NCBI RefSeq assembly: GCF_000003605.2
Contig: NW_003135348.1
Span: 1 to 19,594 of the forward strand
Length of the DNA stretch: 19,594 nt
Reading direction: 5' to 3'
Source of the DNA: Saccoglossus kowalevskii
Taxonomy: Eukaryota; Hemichordata; Enteropneusta; Harrimaniidae
The notes beneath the pieces are model-generated. The model was given only the letters and a program-made list of their open reading frames with translations, ran no database searches and was not told the origin of the DNA. Shown here piece after piece: positions 9,554-17,200 of the stretch (its first letter is position 1; every line of letters begins with the position of its first letter). Made by a program: the position numbers and the translations under genes.

Positions 9554-12500
9554 GTAAGTTGAACCATGGAAGGTACCTTCCATGGTTGAACCGATGAAAG
9601 CAAGAAAAAACGGTCGATAAATCGAATAGTTAATTTTCACATTTCACGAGCCGCGATCCATCAATTGAATGACAACTTTAATTATTTATTTCCGTTTATT
9701 TCTGGACATAACTGACTTACATTATTCATAAAATATGTCATTTCCCGGCATAAAAAGAAAAACAAATATTTGTCGAAGTTCCAAAAAAGGGGTGAAATTT
9801 GGAAGAAGAAAAACTGACAAAAACATTCAATAGTTGTCTTATAAAAATTACTTTTAGTACAGATGAATAGAAACAAAAAAATACTAGTAACAAAGTGCTT
9901 CATCGAAGCAATCCTAGTCGTTAAAATTGTTTACGTGGTCTTTTCTCTAGTTTGAAATGAATTTTTAAAGTCTTGGAAACGCCCACGCGATTGAACTCAA
10001 AAAAGAGGGAGCATACTTTTGGGCTCTTGAGACTTTGACGAAATAGAGATTCCATTTGGAATTCCCGACTGGGGAGGTGACAGCGTGGCATGGTCAATGA
10101 CAACAACGACAAATCAACATTACCAATAAGATTTTGGTGTTTATATCATGAGTGACGACTTTTTTTGCAGGCAAGTACAGCCTCTCGAAGGGGGACAAAC
10201 CAAGACCGAAGACTTGGAAAGCCAACTTTCGGTGTGCCCTGAATTCTCTACCGGACATTCAAGAAGAACCAAGCAAAAGTATAAGGAAGGGAAACAATGC
10301 CTTCAAAGTTTACAGGTTGCTGCCGAAAAAAAACGCTGAAAGAAGGAGAAAAGGTGAGCCAGTGTGTGATTATCTCTAAGCGCATTTTAAAAACCCGAAT
10401 GAAAATTGGTTTCAATTGTCCGTACTTAAAATACTAGTAACCGAGAATCCACTTCGTACTAATTTGTTTACCTATTTTAATTTTGCGGTGGTGGACCGTG
10501 GGCAATAGCTGGGTTGCGGCCTCACCTCATCGTCACGTGAGCAATTTGCGTGGGCTTAGAGTTGCGGAGGTGTGAGATCTCGTAACCTAATACAATCAGT
10601 TCTACAGTCAGTGCGTTCACCATTTACAAACTCAAGTACCAAGAACTGCGACTAGAACTTTGTTCTCGCATAAATTCGACTCACCAACATCGACATTCCT
10701 ACAGGAGCACCTCCAGTCAGATCTAGTCATTACACGTAAGGCGGAGAAAACCAATTTAAATAAAGAAATAAGCTGAATAAACGCTAATTACATGGAATTT
10801 ACAAATGATTATACAAATAAAAGTCGAATCAATTTGGCGTACTCGAAGCCTGATGTGGTGAAGTGGAATTCTATAACTGAACTTGACACAGCGTTCTCGG
10901 CCCGGGTGGAATTCTGAAATCCAGATATAATCATGATTTTTCGTGTTTTCATCAAACGTGCGATGGTGTCCGTCTACGTGCCCACTGATCGATCGTTGAT
11001 TTCCCCGTGTCTTCCATATTATTTAGTATGTCAAGTCAAGGAATAATAGATATGACACCAAATATGATATTAACAAATCGGCGTGTTTGTATATTTTCAT
11101 TGCAGGAATCGGCGCTCAATCAAAACCGCCAAGGAAGACAACCAGGACAAACGAACGAGCAAGCAATCATTTGAGGAATATTAAAACGAAGACGGCCACG
11201 ATTAATCATGTAAGTTGGTTTCTTTGTTGTAATAATTATTAATCGTGGCGAAAGAAAGTGGGAAAATATTAACTTCCGACAGTGTTCAATCATGAATAAG
11301 AAGTATTTGTTCTTGTGACTGTTGGTGATCGGATCACGTGCACTCTTTGTTCACTTACCGAACCTCCCAAGACTCGCTTTGTTTCCATTGTTTGGAGACT
11401 GCAGTCGACGCTATTACATGTGAATACAAAGCAATGTTGCGTGACGTGTAAAAGGCAGATGCAAACGATCTATGAGTGGGATAATATAGGCTGGTCCCTA
11501 TAGCCTCACTCCTAACATGAATTTAGTTATGTCATTGCAAATACATGTGCCGTCTAGCCAGGCTCCAAAATTCAAAACCACAAATAAAACATTTGTTTAA
11601 GTTAACACTTTTTTCTGTGTATATGATTAGTGTCTGAGGCCTAGGACGCGATCGATGTCGCAATTACAAGAAGGAGATCACCAAGAACAGAGCGCACTTT
11701 CAATCAAAGAAGAACCGCACGATCACAATAGCTACGCCAAAAATATAAAAACAGGTAAGAGGGCGCTGTCGACAATCGATTTATGCACTATCAGCTTGCC
11801 GATTTTTGTTTTTACCGGTAACGTTGGTAACAAGTACTGTTTATATCAACCGTTTGTGGACTCGACCTGTTTCTGGTTAAATCAGACAACGCCTGGCGTT
11901 TTGCCAAAACGATGACACTCTTTATAGATACTTTAGGGCCAGAGTTATTAACAGCCTGAGTAAGGAACACAGCCGAGGTTTAGGGAAGCAGAACACATTT
12001 GTCATCAAAAATTGTGAGAGCACGGTAATCCCCGGACAGGAAGCATCCTATATATTTTGCACACATCGTTATCTGAGGGTGAAAAATCCAAATTAATCGA
12101 CCAGTACTATTTATTATTATAAATCATGGCATTTTTAAAGTTAAAATTATCATTGAAAAATTGCTGACTGTGATTCTACTCCATACTTTAATGGTCTGGG
12201 ATTCTAAATTTAAAACTGAAAGCTAGTTTCCAACGAAAGGCAACGTTAATGACAAATTCGAAAAACCTAAATCACCATTACGATTTGCATATTGCAAGAA
12301 TGTGTTCTATTGCCACATCTTTTCACCCCTCAACATAATAGAATAGTCCATACAACATGCAACTTAGGTATGGCCGCCAGAATAAACCTAATAAACCGTG
12401 AACACTAATTCTATATTATCATTTTCAGAATCAACTGCTTTAACAAATGGGTGGACAATTCCGCATGAAAGAAATGTCTATACCTCCATGTCACAATCCA

Positions 12501-15347
12501 CTATTTACCCGTCCGCCATTTTGTCACCTGACATAAAATTAGAAAAAGCGCCATCGTATCAGCCAGACAGTGATATAGAGTACAGCATGCACATAGACGA
12601 TGGTGAGTTGAGTAATTTTACAACATTTACTAATACTACTTTTTCACTAATTTTGCTTCTCATTATAATTTATTCATGCGATTCATCACCCCCAGGTTTG
12701 TTTCTAATGGTGGTCCACTCTATTAATTATGTAATAATAATTATCTTTATTGCGTTCGTATCCCTATTAGGATTTTGAATAAAATGCAATACAAATGTGA
12801 AGAAAGACAAACAAACAAACAAACAATTAAAGTGATAATAAAAATACAGACAAGAAAATAAAAAAAAAAACTGACAAGCAAATAAAAGTAGAAAAAAAAA
12901 ATATAATGTTAAAATAAATTGGATTGTTTTCCATATTTGTGTTGGTGAATATTTGGTTTACTGATGCATGTACATGACCTTATCTTGAGATAGCTGACTA
13001 CCGGTATATTGTTTTCATTTTTTCTCCACGTACGGTATACACCATGTTTGTGTTTTTATAAAAAGGGATCGCCCATTGGAATCACAGGGGAGGGCAGGAA
13101 GATTTTTTATTTATTTATTTATTTGTTGCTACCCTTTTAAAGCAGGGGCTCACTTGTACAGGAGCTGCAAAATTAAAGATACATTTCTTAAAATAAGTAC
13201 AAGAAATACTGTTATAGATCATGAAAAATAACATATAACAAAATTAATATTAGTACAATAAAAATAACATTACAATCTACTTATAAGTATAATCTACTTA
13301 AATGTTGTTCTAGCATCCATGGCATCAACTAAAAATTCTTTCATAAGTTTGTCTATAGTGTAACATATTCTTTTTCCTCCCAGAAGGAGGCATACTAACT
13401 CTTTGTTATTCAGTTGCTGGAAGTTATCAGATAAATTTGTTTCTTTAATCTTCAATAACTTTTTTTTTATTTCACACATTAAGTTTTCCCTTTTTATTTT
13501 AAAACTTGAACATTGCAAAATAAAATGTTTGAGAGTTTCTTCATCTTTTTCACAAAATTGACAAGATTTGATGGGAAAACAAATTACAACTAGACATAAA
13601 GAGAAAAAGAAAATGCCAGCAAGGTGTTTCATAAAAAATGTTAGCACATTCAAAAAAAAAAAAAAAAAAAAAAATTACAAACAAGATACCACAGCAAATG
13701 ATTTCAATTGTTTAACTTTTTTTTTTAATTTAATCTTTGTGCAGACTTTTTTTTTCAAATTCAGTATTTTCCGACTTATATTTTCCAACCCCTTTATTCA
13801 AATGCAGTTGGGACATTTTTAAGACAGTGTTCTTTACAATTTTCTCTTTCAAGATACCAGCAGTAATACAAGTAGTGTACCAACAGATGAGGAAGTCGTA
13901 AATGTAAGTATATGATGTCAATTATCGAATCATGAAACTGAATATTTTCGTAGAAGCATGCAATAAATAAATACCTGTTATTACACTTGCAGTCAGTTAG
14001 TTACCATGGTAACTGTGACAATACTCACAACCTCAAACATTGCTTTCTAGATGGTGGATGAAATGCGACAAAGTGGTCCTGACTCACCCGTTAGTTTCCA
14101 TAGCGATGATATTCTATCAGATCTGAAATCAGTAGAAAATGCAACGTCATGGATTCAAAGCACGGTGGGAGGAAAATGTTATTTACAGAATGAAGAGAAT
14201 AATAATATGCAGATAAATTCATCTTTTCAAGGTAAGGATGGTTAGTGGATATCGGCCAAAAGCGATCAACAAATCTATGCAGTTTCTGAGTTTTCGTTAC
14301 CTACAAATTGGTCAATTAAGTCTATCACTGTGGGTTAACAAATTTGATTGGTTGATTGAAATGCCGTCGGGCCAATAGGGGTGCAGTTAATATGCACATG
14401 TTAAAGAAGATAGGGGTGCAGTTAATATGCACATATTAAAGAAGATAGGGGTGCAGTTAATATGCACGTATTAAAGGAGATAGCGGTGCAGTTAATATGC
14501 ACATATTAAAGAAGATAGGGGTGCAGTTAATATGCACATATTAAAGAAGATAGGGGTGCAGTTAATATGCACATATTAAAGAAGATAGGGGTGCAGTTAA
14601 TATGCACATATTAAAGAAGATAGGGGTGCATTTGCAGATTGGCCTGATGCTTGCAGTATTTAGTTATAATAAACTTTTCATATACATTTTCTGAAAGATT
14701 TGTTTTTTTTTAAATTTAAACAGCTAATGAAAGTGTGTTGTATATTTTGATCCAAAGTTGACTTTCAAAACAAATATAATATTTATATTTTCGATTTTTT
14801 CCACTCACAGTTGCAGTATCAGTGAGTAATGTCCCCTCAACAACAGCAATGGATTTGATGCAGCTCAATAACTATCAGAATCAAAACGATTTGTTGTCTG
14901 CAGATTACCCTAAATTGGAGGAAATTCCTCGACCAACATTCATACATGTACCAGGTAAATGTTTATCTTTGACATATTTCAAAAGGTACATCATTATTTC
15001 TGTGGGGGTGGTTGGCTTAGAATTAATGAGCAAATTCTTCTTTTTAGTCCCTGTTTCAGACAAAATCAGAAATCCGGGGACTATTAATTAGGGTTCTGTC
15101 TGTCCTTTCGTTCATATGAACATTCAATGCCATTTCAATATAAGTACAATATATTTGTTTCATTCTGATTGTGTTTTTCAATCTTTTAATACTTTTTCAG
15201 TCTGTTACAGAATTTTCTGTAATGATTGATATATATGTGTGTCATTTCTTTCTTGCAGGAGACATGGATGTGATATCTAACATTGCAGTGACATCATCAG
15301 CTTGTCTCAACATTAACTACCATTCAATTGTGTCGCCGTCGATATGA
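9322..15347 (+). CDS. IRF: Interferon regulatory factor, IRF-1/IRF-2-like (nine coding exons, 426 aa)
   Basis: This span is the coding region including introns. The joined exons are 9322-9553, 10171-10353, 11106-11209, 11631-11754, 12429-12602, 13854-13903, 14051-14231, 14811-14954 and 15259-15347. They total 1281 nt with matched phases and end in TGA. Residues about 22-130 form the IRF winged-helix DNA-binding domain, with Trp at 26, 41, 53, 61, 73 and 93. The recognition-helix motif RCALNS (98-103) matches the residues that contact GAAA cores in IRF-1. Known IRFs are nuclear transcription factors that bind ISRE/IRF-E sites in immune and stress genes. Basic clusters ([17 protein letters not shown]) follow the domain and look like nuclear localisation signals. 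The tail (174-426) is acidic and rich in Ser, Thr, Asn and Gln. It has three SUMO consensus motifs and shows no recognisable IAD1, as in IRF-1/2. The protein is longer than vertebrate IRF-1/2, which are about 325-350 residues. Assignment to the IRF family is firm. The tail exons rest on splice-site and phase agreement, and an upstream coding exon cannot be fully excluded. Confidence 0.9.
9562..9587. repeat. 26-bp perfect palindrome next to the exon 1 donor
   Basis: AACCATGGAAGGT is followed directly by its reverse complement. It starts 8 nt after the G/GT splice junction of IRF coding exon 1. In RNA it could form a 10- to 11-bp hairpin right behind the U1 binding site. Confidence 0.85.
9588..10170 (+). 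other. IRF intron 1, remainder
   Basis: Intron 1 spans 9554-10170. Apart from the palindrome at its start it holds AT-rich sequence with no supportable gene and ends in a T-rich tract and TTGCAG. Confidence 0.7.
10171..10353 (+). CDS. IRF: IRF coding exon 2: C-terminal half of DNA-binding domain
   Basis: The exon starts after a T-rich tract and TTGCAG (10170) and completes the split Gly codon. It encodes [20 protein letters not shown], then [10 protein letters not shown] with the DNA-recognition helix, then [14 protein letters not shown], the last beta strand of the winged helix. R98, C99, N102 and S103 align with the IRF-1 residues that read the GAAA core. The exon ends AAAG/GTGAGC at 10354 in phase 1. 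The basic run ERRRK at the end is a likely nuclear localisation element. Similarity to vertebrate IRF-1 is high here ([16 protein letters not shown]). Confidence 0.95.
10705..10735 (+). other. Possible 31-nt cassette exon in IRF intron 2
   Basis: ATTCCTACAG/GAGCACC on the left and TACAC/GTAAGG on the right give good splice ends. It can be read in phase 1 as [10 protein letters not shown], but leaves in phase 2, so coding exon 3 would be read out of frame and stop after about 25 codons. The main transcript must therefore skip it. Inclusion would give a DBD-only product or a decayed transcript. Confidence 0.2.
10736..11105 (+). other. IRF intron 2, distal part
   Basis: Non-coding DNA with no repeat or gene recognised. 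It ends ATTTTCATTGCAG before coding exon 3. Confidence 0.65.
11106..11209 (+). CDS. IRF: IRF coding exon 3: basic linker after the DNA-binding domain
   Basis: The acceptor is TTGCAG at 11105. Phase 1 entry gives [21 protein letters not shown] and 14 more residues ending TINH, the only one of the three frames without a stop. The exon leaves in phase 0 at CAT/GTAAGT (11210). Lys/Arg-rich content just after the DBD agrees with the basic linker of IRF-1/2, but the residues themselves are not conserved enough to prove it. A 12-bp inverted repeat (11195-11206 with 11238-11249) places the donor in the loop of a potential hairpin. Confidence 0.8.
11195..11249. repeat. Hairpin enclosing the exon 3 splice donor
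   Basis: GCCACGATTAAT (11195-11206, in the exon) is the exact reverse complement of ATTAATCGTGGC (11238-11249, in the intron). The 31-nt loop contains the GTAAGT donor at 11210. The stem is 12 bp with no mismatch. Confidence 0.8.
11631..11754 (+). CDS. IRF: IRF coding exon 4: tail segment with SUMO motif IKEEP
   Basis: The acceptor is GATTAG at 11630 after a pyrimidine-rich tract. Phase 0 entry matches the previous exon, and the donor ACAG/GTAAGA lies at 11755 (phase 1 exit). It encodes residues 174-214, [12 protein letters not shown] through IKEEP to NIKT. I198-K-E-E201 is a perfect SUMO consensus (psi-K-x-E). A second site, IKTE, is formed across the junction with the next exon (212-215). 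A competing AG at 11643-11644 would break the frame. Confidence 0.75.
11755..12428 (+). other. IRF intron 4
   Basis: A 674-nt intron with GTAAGA start and TTTTCAG end. The exon 4 frame continues open until 11915, but the translated sequence looks random. No repeat or RNA gene was recognised. Confidence 0.65.
12429..12602 (+). CDS. IRF: IRF coding exon 5: tail segment with SUMO/synergy-control motif
   Basis: The acceptor is ATTTTCAG at 12428 and the donor GATG/GTGAGT at 12603; the exon runs phase 1 to phase 1. It encodes residues 216-272, [20 protein letters not shown] through [16 protein letters not shown] to MHIDD. I250-K-L-E253, bracketed by P248 and P256, fits the extended synergy-control form of a SUMO site. 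The end is acidic. The open frame continues into the intron to a stop at 12776-12778, with an overlapping AATAAA. Confidence 0.8.
12778..12783 (+). terminator. Candidate intronic poly(A) signal
   Basis: AATAAA overlaps the TGA (12776-12778) that ends the exon 5 read-through frame inside intron 5. An A-rich stretch with further AATAAA motifs follows (12780-12920). Confidence 0.25.
12781..12915. repeat. A-rich low-complexity tract with (CAAA)n
   Basis: The tract includes about five CAAA repeats near 12809-12826 and A-runs at 12859-12869 and 12892-12901. It is probably a microsatellite or degenerate retroelement tail. Confidence 0.55.
13103..13653 (-). mobile_element. 5'-truncated non-LTR retrotransposon fragment, antisense in IRF intron 5
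   Basis: A minus-strand frame (13653 down to 13294, 119 codons) contains [18 protein letters not shown], a C-x2-C-x8-H-x4-C zinc-knuckle-like motif at residues 31-48. This matches the C-terminal region after reverse transcriptase in many non-LTR elements. Only this extreme C-terminal part is present; the catalytic RT core is missing, so the fragment is dead. Its 3' end on the minus strand is an (AAAT)n tail, seen as TTTATTTATTTA at 13107-13124, typical of a non-LTR element ending in a microsatellite. The 5' boundary near 13652 is a guess. The family cannot be assigned. Confidence 0.6.
13652..13674. repeat. A23 homopolymer
   Basis: A run of 23 A lies next to the upstream edge of the antisense retrotransposon fragment. 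Its polarity is wrong for that element's own tail, so it may belong to a separate insertion. Confidence 0.75.
13854..13903 (+). CDS. IRF: IRF coding exon 6: small acidic Ser/Thr-rich exon
   Basis: This is a 50-nt exon with acceptor TTTCAAG at 13853, after a strong pyrimidine tract, and donor AAT/GTAAGT at 13904. Phase 1 entry gives [17 protein letters not shown] and phase 0 exit matches the next exon. The nearby alternative AGs at 13860 and 13863 shift the frame and hit a TAA, so the TTTCAAG acceptor is preferred. The residues are not diagnostic, so the call rests on frame and splice signals. Confidence 0.65.
14000..14013. promoter_or_regulatory. Perfect palindromic RFX X-box in IRF intron 6
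   Basis: GTTACCATGGTAAC is an ideal symmetrical X-box; the palindrome extends to 16 bp (13999-14014). It sits 37 bp before coding exon 7, in a 147-nt intron. Confidence 0.4.
14051..14231 (+). CDS. IRF: IRF coding exon 7: acidic regulatory tail
   Basis: The acceptor is CTTTCTAG at 14050 and the donor CAAG/GTAAGG at 14232; the exon runs phase 0 to phase 1. It encodes residues 290-349, [20 protein letters not shown], then [16 protein letters not shown] and an Asn-rich end ([13 protein letters not shown]). SGPDSP and [10 protein letters not shown] are acidic, Ser-rich segments with a hydrophobic DILSDL core, and could act as an activation segment or phosphorylation site. That role is inference, since no family domain is recognised. 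Confidence 0.78.
14378..14630. repeat. 35-bp minisatellite, seven units plus a partial unit
   Basis: Units start at 14378, 14413, 14448, 14483, 14518, 14553 and 14588, with a partial unit at 14623. Each begins GGGGTGCAGTTAATATGCAC and ends TTAAAGAAGATA. Only the first, third and fourth units carry substitutions; units 2 and 5-7 look identical. Each unit holds the interrupted palindrome GTGCA-N7-TGCAC. It lies in IRF intron 7, between coding exons 7 and 8. Confidence 0.95.
14811..14954 (+). CDS. IRF: IRF coding exon 8: Ser/Asn/Gln-rich tail
   Basis: The acceptor is CCACTCACAG at 14810 and the donor CCAG/GTAAAT at 14955; the exon runs phase 1 to phase 1. It encodes residues 351-397, including [20 protein letters not shown] and [15 protein letters not shown]. 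Alternating Leu/Asp/Gln residues resemble an unstructured transactivation region, but no named domain is present. A second in-frame AG at 14816 would remove two codons. Confidence 0.75.
15259..15347 (+). CDS. IRF: IRF coding exon 9: C-terminus and stop
   Basis: The acceptor is TTTCTTTCTTGCAG at 15258. Phase 1 entry encodes [17 protein letters not shown] and 12 more residues, ending in TGA at 15345-15347. This completes a 426-residue protein. The last exon continues into the 3' UTR without an evident further intron. Confidence 0.75.
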
Positions 15348-15523
15348 AACATTTGTAATCATGAGCCAGTTTTTAGGTTTGCTTCCTGAGACTGAAATCT
15401 CGCTAAAACGAATGAACCAAAATGGGAACACGTTACTGGTGTTTTGTGCATTCAGGAAAGCACTTTGCTGCTGTAATTGAATACATTATATGGAGATGCC
15501 TATATATGGACATAGTATGACTA

Positions 15524-15529
15524 AATAAA
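15524..15529 (+). terminator. Proximal poly(A) signal
   Basis: A canonical AATAAA lies 177 nt after the IRF stop codon. No strong GT/T-rich element follows closely, so use of this site is uncertain. Confidence 0.35.
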
Positions 15530-15783
15530 GCAGGTGAATGGAGAGATAATGATGAACAAGTGAAACAAAGAGATGGGACGGTTATATTGTAATATTTTGA
15601 AATATAATATTTGTAAGTTATAGTGATATTATTAATTAACACTACATGTTTTTTTTTATCTTGATCCAAAGGAAACGCGATGTGCTGCAAATTGAAATTA
15701 TACATTTTATCACAGTGTTCAAAATATTAGTCATAATTGTGTATTAGTCAGATTGCAAAACCTGTGGAGCAGTTCCAAATTAA

Positions 15784-15797
15784 GTTGCCATGGGAAC
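15784..15797. promoter_or_regulatory. RFX X-box in the 3' UTR region
   Basis: GTTGCCATGGGAAC fits the X-box with one asymmetry. It is the third full-length X-box-like match around this gene. Confidence 0.3.
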
Positions 15798-15972
15798 AGG
15801 CATTTAATCATGTCTTTATTACTTGGTGGAGGGTTTGTAAAATTGTTATGTACATACAATACATTCCCTGTATATATAGACAAACCCCTCTTAAATGGAA
15901 TGGAATTTCCCACTTATTACATGTTGTATTGGGTTTTTGGAGTAGTTCATTTGCATTGAGGGGGTGTGTTGC

Positions 15973-15978
15973 AATAAA
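15973..15978 (+). terminator. Distal poly(A) signal
   Basis: A canonical AATAAA is followed within 40 nt by TGTG and a seven-T run, typical of a downstream cleavage element. It is the likely main 3' end of the IRF transcript. Another AATAAA at 16968-16973 also precedes a GT/T-rich stretch and is a more distal alternative. Confidence 0.5.
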
Positions 15979-16221
15979 GTTGTGCTTTAATATAGTGAAT
16001 ATGTTTTTTTAATTGTTTGTAATTTCTGTGCATGGAAAAACTAGTAATACATAACTAGTATTTTCTACACACCGCTGAACATGCTGCAGTTCAAAGTTTT
16101 TTTGTTATATAAAAGGACTTCCCGTAAATATTTTTGGGAAATTTGGCATGATTAGTTTTTGTTGTTTAAAAATGTATATTATATAAGTGTTTTTAGCTTT
16201 CATTTTTTGCCAAAATTGGAA

Positions 16222-16264
16222 TGGTTATCCTGGTTATCCATGGTTATCCATGGTTATCCATGGT
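16222..16264. repeat. Short tandem repeat of TGGTTATCCA
   Basis: About four consecutive 10-11-bp units, the last changed to TGGTCATC. It lies downstream of the IRF poly(A) signals. Confidence 0.8.
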
Positions 16265-17077
16265 CATCAAATGCTAAAGTGTGAATTTGGTAAAAAAAAA
16301 GTGAGTTTCAGACATGACAAGAAGAGTATTTTTAAGAAAACATTATGGTATTTAAATTTCAAAGTCTTTATTTAGCAAACATCAAATGTTTGGAATGATT
16401 CAAATGAAATTGATTTTTCCTCACACAACAAAAAAAAAACAAACATTTTATTGAAGCGTTTGATTAATTGCTTTGCTAATTGTGTATTTTCTGTCATGAA
16501 CACATCACAGACTGTGCGAGTATGTAGCTTGTTTTTATAACAGGTCAAACAATCTGCCATCTTTACTGATAGGTGGCAAAATAGATTTACCAATTTTTTT
16601 ATTCACACTACTAAATTGTATAATTTTTTGAAATATTGACAATTTTGGTTATATTTTTCAAGTGTTGTACAAGTCCAGGATACTGTGTTGTACCAGTGTA
16701 CAACTCATAATGAGGAATCGACAACCATTTTTTGAGGGTTTATTTGTTTGCACTTATTACATTTATTACATTATATTATTTCCAACGTCTGTTGATATAA
16801 TGTTTTTTGGCATTTTATTTTATTGTTAAAAAGTCTGTTTCTAAGTATCTAACTACAACTAACTAAGTGATACTGAAAAACAAAACTTGGTGCAATTTTA
16901 TTATCAGTTTGTTACTTTTGAGTAGAAAATGAATTTATGTTTTTTTTTTAAAGAAAACTTTTCATGCAATAAATGTTTGTTTTTTCAGTGAGGTGCCTCT
17001 CTCGCATAGTTGGTCAAAATGTTTTTTTTTTTTTTTGGTTTAACTATCTTTTATTCCATACAATAGAAATGTTGCCC
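16265..17077. other. Intergenic AT-rich DNA, no gene seen
   Basis: Many T-runs, no credible open frame, and a further AATAAA at 16968-16973. It might hold a distal end of the IRF transcript. Confidence 0.5.
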
Positions 17078-17104
17078 TGTGTGTGTGTGTGTGTGTGTGT
17101 GTGT
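17078..17104. repeat. (TG)n microsatellite
   Basis: Thirteen or so TG units without interruption. Confidence 0.9.
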
Positions 17105-17200
17105 TGTGACTTTACACCGACTTGTGATGACAGAACCTACATTGTGATGACTCTCGCTATTTTCATAATTTATATTAATATTTAATCCAATTTAAGTCAA

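Larger units (their letters stand above)
15348..15978 (+). other. IRF 3' untranslated region
   Basis: AT-rich sequence follows the stop codon. The first AATAAA is at 15524-15529 and a second at 15973-15978. The second is followed by TGTGCTTTAAT and a T-run, which makes it the more convincing cleavage context. An RFX-type X-box (GTTGCCATGGGAAC) lies at 15784-15797. The end point is inferred. Confidence 0.5.

Noticed and set aside
9153-9603. Two overlapping minus-strand frames over 100 codons
   Set aside because: Antisense shadows of the conserved IRF exon and its flanks.
13861-13903. Alternative acceptors for coding exon 6 after CAG at 13860 or 13863
   Set aside because: Both lead to a TAA within the exon when joined in phase; the acceptor at 13853 gives an open frame in phase with both neighbours.
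14378-14630. Possible CRISPR-like array
   Set aside because: The 35-bp units are directly contiguous with no spacers, and the setting is a eukaryotic intron; it is a minisatellite.
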